From contig CANHWS010000151.1 of assembly GCA_947464365.1 (NCBI GenBank), positions 1 through 8,366 on the forward strand: 8,366 nt of DNA. The letters are read 5' to 3'. This document shows, piece by piece, positions 7,237 to 8,366 of the stretch. Source of the stretch: Cytophagaceae bacterium (GTDB lineage Bacteria > Bacteroidota > Bacteroidia > Cytophagales > Flexibacteraceae). Under the pieces are notes generated by a model. That model was not told where the DNA came from and did not search any database. It worked only from the letters and a program-made list of their open reading frames with translations. The position numbers and the translations under genes were made by a program. Each line of letters starts with the position of its first letter. Position 1 is the stretch's first letter.

Positions 7237-7568
7237 ATCGGTAGAAATAACTAATTGGTACTGTGGTTGGCAAAACAAGCAGGTAGGATGCAGTTCACGA
7301 AATCAAGCCGGTATGCTTAGAGAACGGCACCCAAACATTATTCAGGAATTGGGCAGGCACTAGTACTGAGGCGAAAGCCGCCGCTAGAGGACTGAGATGC
7401 ACTGTGGTTCGAGGGTCTTGTTTGGTGTGCAATGCTTTGGTGCAATCTATTAGGTGTGCGAATTAGCAAAGTGCACTCCTTGTGGGTTATTGGCTTTGGT
7501 CTGGTATCATAAGCAAGGCAGACATCCCGGTAGGTGGAGTCTGCTAAGTAGTTTACCTTCCCTTTTGT

Positions 7569-7595
7569 ACACCTCAACTGTTGAAGTTGCGGTGT
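7569..7595. repeat. Imperfect hairpin ACACC.CAACT / AGTTG.GGTGT
   Basis: Two 5-base perfect stems (7569-7573 with 7591-7595, and 7575-7579 with 7585-7589) are separated by a single mismatch (7574 with 7590), around a 5-base loop. There is no T-run on the minus side. It may be part of a leader of the ftsY transcript or of a small RNA; its role is unknown. Confidence 0.4.
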
Positions 7596-7617
7596 CAAGG
7601 CCAGTTAATCCTGTACA

Positions 7618-7681
7618 TGCCAAAACTAATCCCGAAAGCCGATAAATAGTCCGAAAACTTGTAGATCGGTCGGTTTTGGCA
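7618..7681. repeat. 9-base inverted repeat TGCCAAAAC / GTTTTGGCA
   Basis: 7618-7626 is perfectly complementary to 7673-7681, with a 46-base interior that itself contains CCGA/TCGG pairing possibilities and the partial direct repeat TCCCGAAAGC / GTCCGAAAAC. The arms could close a structured RNA element upstream of ftsY. Evidence is limited to the symmetry. Confidence 0.35.
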
Positions 7682-7731
7682 CTTCAAGGTGCGACTATTG
7701 ATTTCAGATCGACCTTAATGTACGCTCATAG

Positions 7732-7762
7732 AAAAACCTCGCCAAGTCAATGGCGAGGTTTT
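7732..7762 (-). terminator. Intrinsic terminator of the rpmG-DUF4295 operon
   Basis: A perfect 12-base stem pairs 7733-7744 (AAAACCTCGCCA) with 7751-7762 (TGGCGAGGTTTT) around a 6-base loop. On the minus strand the stem ends in five T (7736-7732), and it begins 58 bases after the DUF4295 stop codon. It is also T-ended on the plus strand, so it could work in both directions. It separates the ribosomal genes from ftsY. Confidence 0.85.
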
Positions 7763-7819
7763 CGTGGTATCGGTGTTAGTAGAGCAGTTGGTGCTGCAAG
7801 ATCGAATCTGGACCTGCGA

Positions 7820-7978
7820 CTAAGCGCGGTTCAGGATCTCGGCAACAGTATCTGCTAGTACGATTTCTTCTTTGAAGGTGTAAGCACCTGTCTTAGGAGA
7901 ACGTACAGCCTTGATGACCTTGGTGTAAGCCTTGGCCTCTGACTTAGTTTTGAGGGTAGCGACAACTTTCTTAGCCAT
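7820..7978 (-). CDS. DUF4295 family protein, 52 residues, ribosome-associated
   Basis: A short gene running from ATG 7978-7976 to TAG 7822-7820. The protein begins MAKKVVATLKTK, has the core KVIKAVRSPKTGAYTFKEE at about residues 21-39, and ends ILNRA. This is a close match to my memory of the small DUF4295 family, about 50 residues, almost universal in Bacteroidota between rpmG and ftsY. I recall the family being reported as a phylum-specific large-subunit protein (bL38) in a Flavobacterium johnsoniae ribosome structure, but cannot verify that here. The basic composition (many Lys) fits RNA binding. Only three bases separate it from the rpmG stop codon, so the two are co-transcribed. The frame at 7855-8097 on the same strand is an out-of-frame shadow. 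Confidence 0.93.
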   Translation of the reverse strand: MAKKVVATLKTKSEAKAYTKVIKAVRSPKTGAYTFKEEIVLADTVAEILNRA

Positions 7979-7981
7979 GGG

Positions 7982-8164
7982 TTACTTGATTTCGCGGTGA
8001 ACGGTATATTTTTTGAGAACAGAGTTGTATTTCCGCAACTCAATACGAGCTGTAGTGTTCTTACGGTTCTTGGTCGTGATGTACCGAGAGGTACCACCTA
8101 CACCAGAATTTTTATGCTCAGTGCATTCGAGGATTACCTGAACGCGATTGCCTTTCTTTGCCAT
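7982..8164 (-). CDS. rpmG: 50S ribosomal protein L33 (bL33)
   Basis: A 60-residue large-subunit protein. The sequence [18 protein letters not shown], then [12 protein letters not shown] and the ending YTVHREIK is a full-length match to the Bacteroidota L33 form. Only one cysteine (Cys14) is present and the C-terminal CxxC of zinc-binding L33 is replaced ([10 protein letters not shown]), so this is the zinc-independent type. ATG 8164-8162 is the family start. The gene is the first in a two-gene unit with DUF4295 and has a recognisable promoter about 40 bases upstream. In many relatives rpmB (L28) sits directly before it; no L28 is visible in the roughly 200 bases upstream here. Confidence 0.97.
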   Translation of the reverse strand: MAKKGNRVQVILECTEHKNSGVGGTSRYITTKNRKNTTARIELRKYNSVLKKYTVHREIK

Positions 8165-8204
8165 GCCAACTGCACCTTTTACGGCGCTTTTTACAAACGG
8201 ACTG

Positions 8205-8234
8205 CAAATATAGGGGGATTATCCTTAGTCGCAA
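8205..8234 (-). promoter_or_regulatory. Bacteroidota-type promoter for rpmG-DUF4295
   Basis: On the minus strand a -33 TTG (8234-8232, in AAGTTGCG) is followed after 19 bases by TATATTTG (8212-8205), a full match to the phylum's TAnnTTTG -7 box read by the main sigma factor. Transcription would start near 8200, giving a leader of about 35 bases before the rpmG ATG. Confidence 0.8.
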
Positions 8235-8366
8235 CTTTTTGTTGACAAAAAACTAAAATCCCTAGGGACCTTCCAGTCCACCATTGGGTTCCGAGACCCC
8301 TTTTGGCCATTAAGCCCTTTGTAGTCGGGACGAAAGCATCTGGTTGAGACCCAGGACATAGCCCCA
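8235..8366. other. Unassigned right edge of the window
   Basis: Upstream of the rpmG promoter. Two minus-strand frames are open from the window edge: one stops after 18 codons, the other runs about 46 codons to a stop at the -33 box. Neither resembles ribosomal protein L28 or another family I recognise, so the 3' end of an upstream gene cannot be confirmed or excluded. Confidence 0.4.

Larger units (their letters stand above)
7237..7819. other. Long intergenic region between the DUF4295 gene and ftsY
   Basis: About 583 bases without a convincing gene. It holds the terminator at 7733-7762, a 9-base inverted repeat TGCCAAAAC / GTTTTGGCA (7618-7626 with 7673-7681, 46 bases apart), a mismatch-containing hairpin (7569-7595) and a GGC-GAAA-GCC tetraloop hairpin (7370-7379). 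The ftsY promoter should lie here. A perfect -7 type box TAGTTTTG occurs on the minus strand at 7628-7621 but has no TTG at the right distance. A minus-strand frame at 7338-7598 starts with TTG and looks non-coding (Ser/Thr/His-rich, no domain). A non-coding RNA is possible but I recognise no family; SRP RNA, RNase P RNA and tRNA signatures were looked for by eye and not found. Confidence 0.5.

Noticed and set aside
7246..7275. Possible ftsY promoter TTTTG-N17-TAGTTATT
   Set aside because: The -7 box matches only partly and would leave a leader of just a few bases before the start codon.
7237..7278. 14-codon extension of ftsY
   Set aside because: The family start MGFFDFF at 7236 is well formed and the extra residues show no likeness to FtsY.
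7390..7420. GGTTCGA resembling a tRNA T-loop
   Set aside because: The flanking bases do not form a T-stem, and no acceptor or anticodon arm could be folded around it.
7338..7598. 86-residue minus-strand ORF between DUF4295 and ftsY
   Set aside because: It starts with TTG, has a low-information Ser/Thr/His-rich composition, no domain, and overlaps the hairpin region; likely chance.
7621..7628. TAGTTTTG -7 box on the minus strand
   Set aside because: It fits TAnnTTTG, but there is no TTG 17-23 bases upstream; a single short box is not enough.
8235..8366. Minus-strand frames open from the right edge as the 3' end of an upstream gene
   Set aside because: Two frames compete, neither matches a family I recognise, and the longer one runs into the rpmG promoter.

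Overview
The window looks like chromosomal DNA of a member of the Bacteroidota, probably Cytophagia-like. Three things point there: a very large secreted protein ending in a type IX secretion (T9SS) sorting domain; an rpmG - DUF4295 - ftsY gene order, DUF4295 being confined to this phylum as far as I know; and a promoter upstream of rpmG of the Bacteroidota type (TTG, 19 bases, TAnnTTTG). Every confident gene lies on the minus strand.

Reading the plus coordinates: 1-471 is the N-terminal 157 codons of a secreted, His/Arg-rich protein cut by the window edge. 472-888 is non-coding and holds a strong intrinsic terminator (737-789) for the next gene. 889-5220 encodes a 1443-residue T9SS cargo protein with 14 propeller-type repeats of about 48 residues, two near-duplicate Ig-like modules, a glycine/threonine-rich beta region, a second beta-rich module and the C-terminal sorting domain. 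5221-5420 is its upstream region, with two small dyads. 5421-5702 is a possible small plus-strand gene of unknown function. 5703-6273 is an AT-rich gap with three notable inverted repeats. 6274-7236 is ftsY, the signal recognition particle receptor. 7237-7819 is an unusually long gap with an intrinsic terminator (7733-7762) and other dyads. 7820-7978 is the 52-residue DUF4295 protein and 7982-8164 is ribosomal protein L33. A promoter for this pair lies at 8205-8234. 8235-8366 holds nothing I can assign.

Functionally there are two unrelated blocks. On the right is a housekeeping translation/secretion block (L33, the DUF4295 ribosome-associated protein, FtsY). On the left are two exported proteins, one of them a T9SS surface or secreted protein. 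I see no defence system, mobile element, CRISPR array, rRNA or tRNA. The parts least explained by known genes are the two hairpin-rich gaps flanking ftsY and the 14-unit repeat architecture of the large exported protein.
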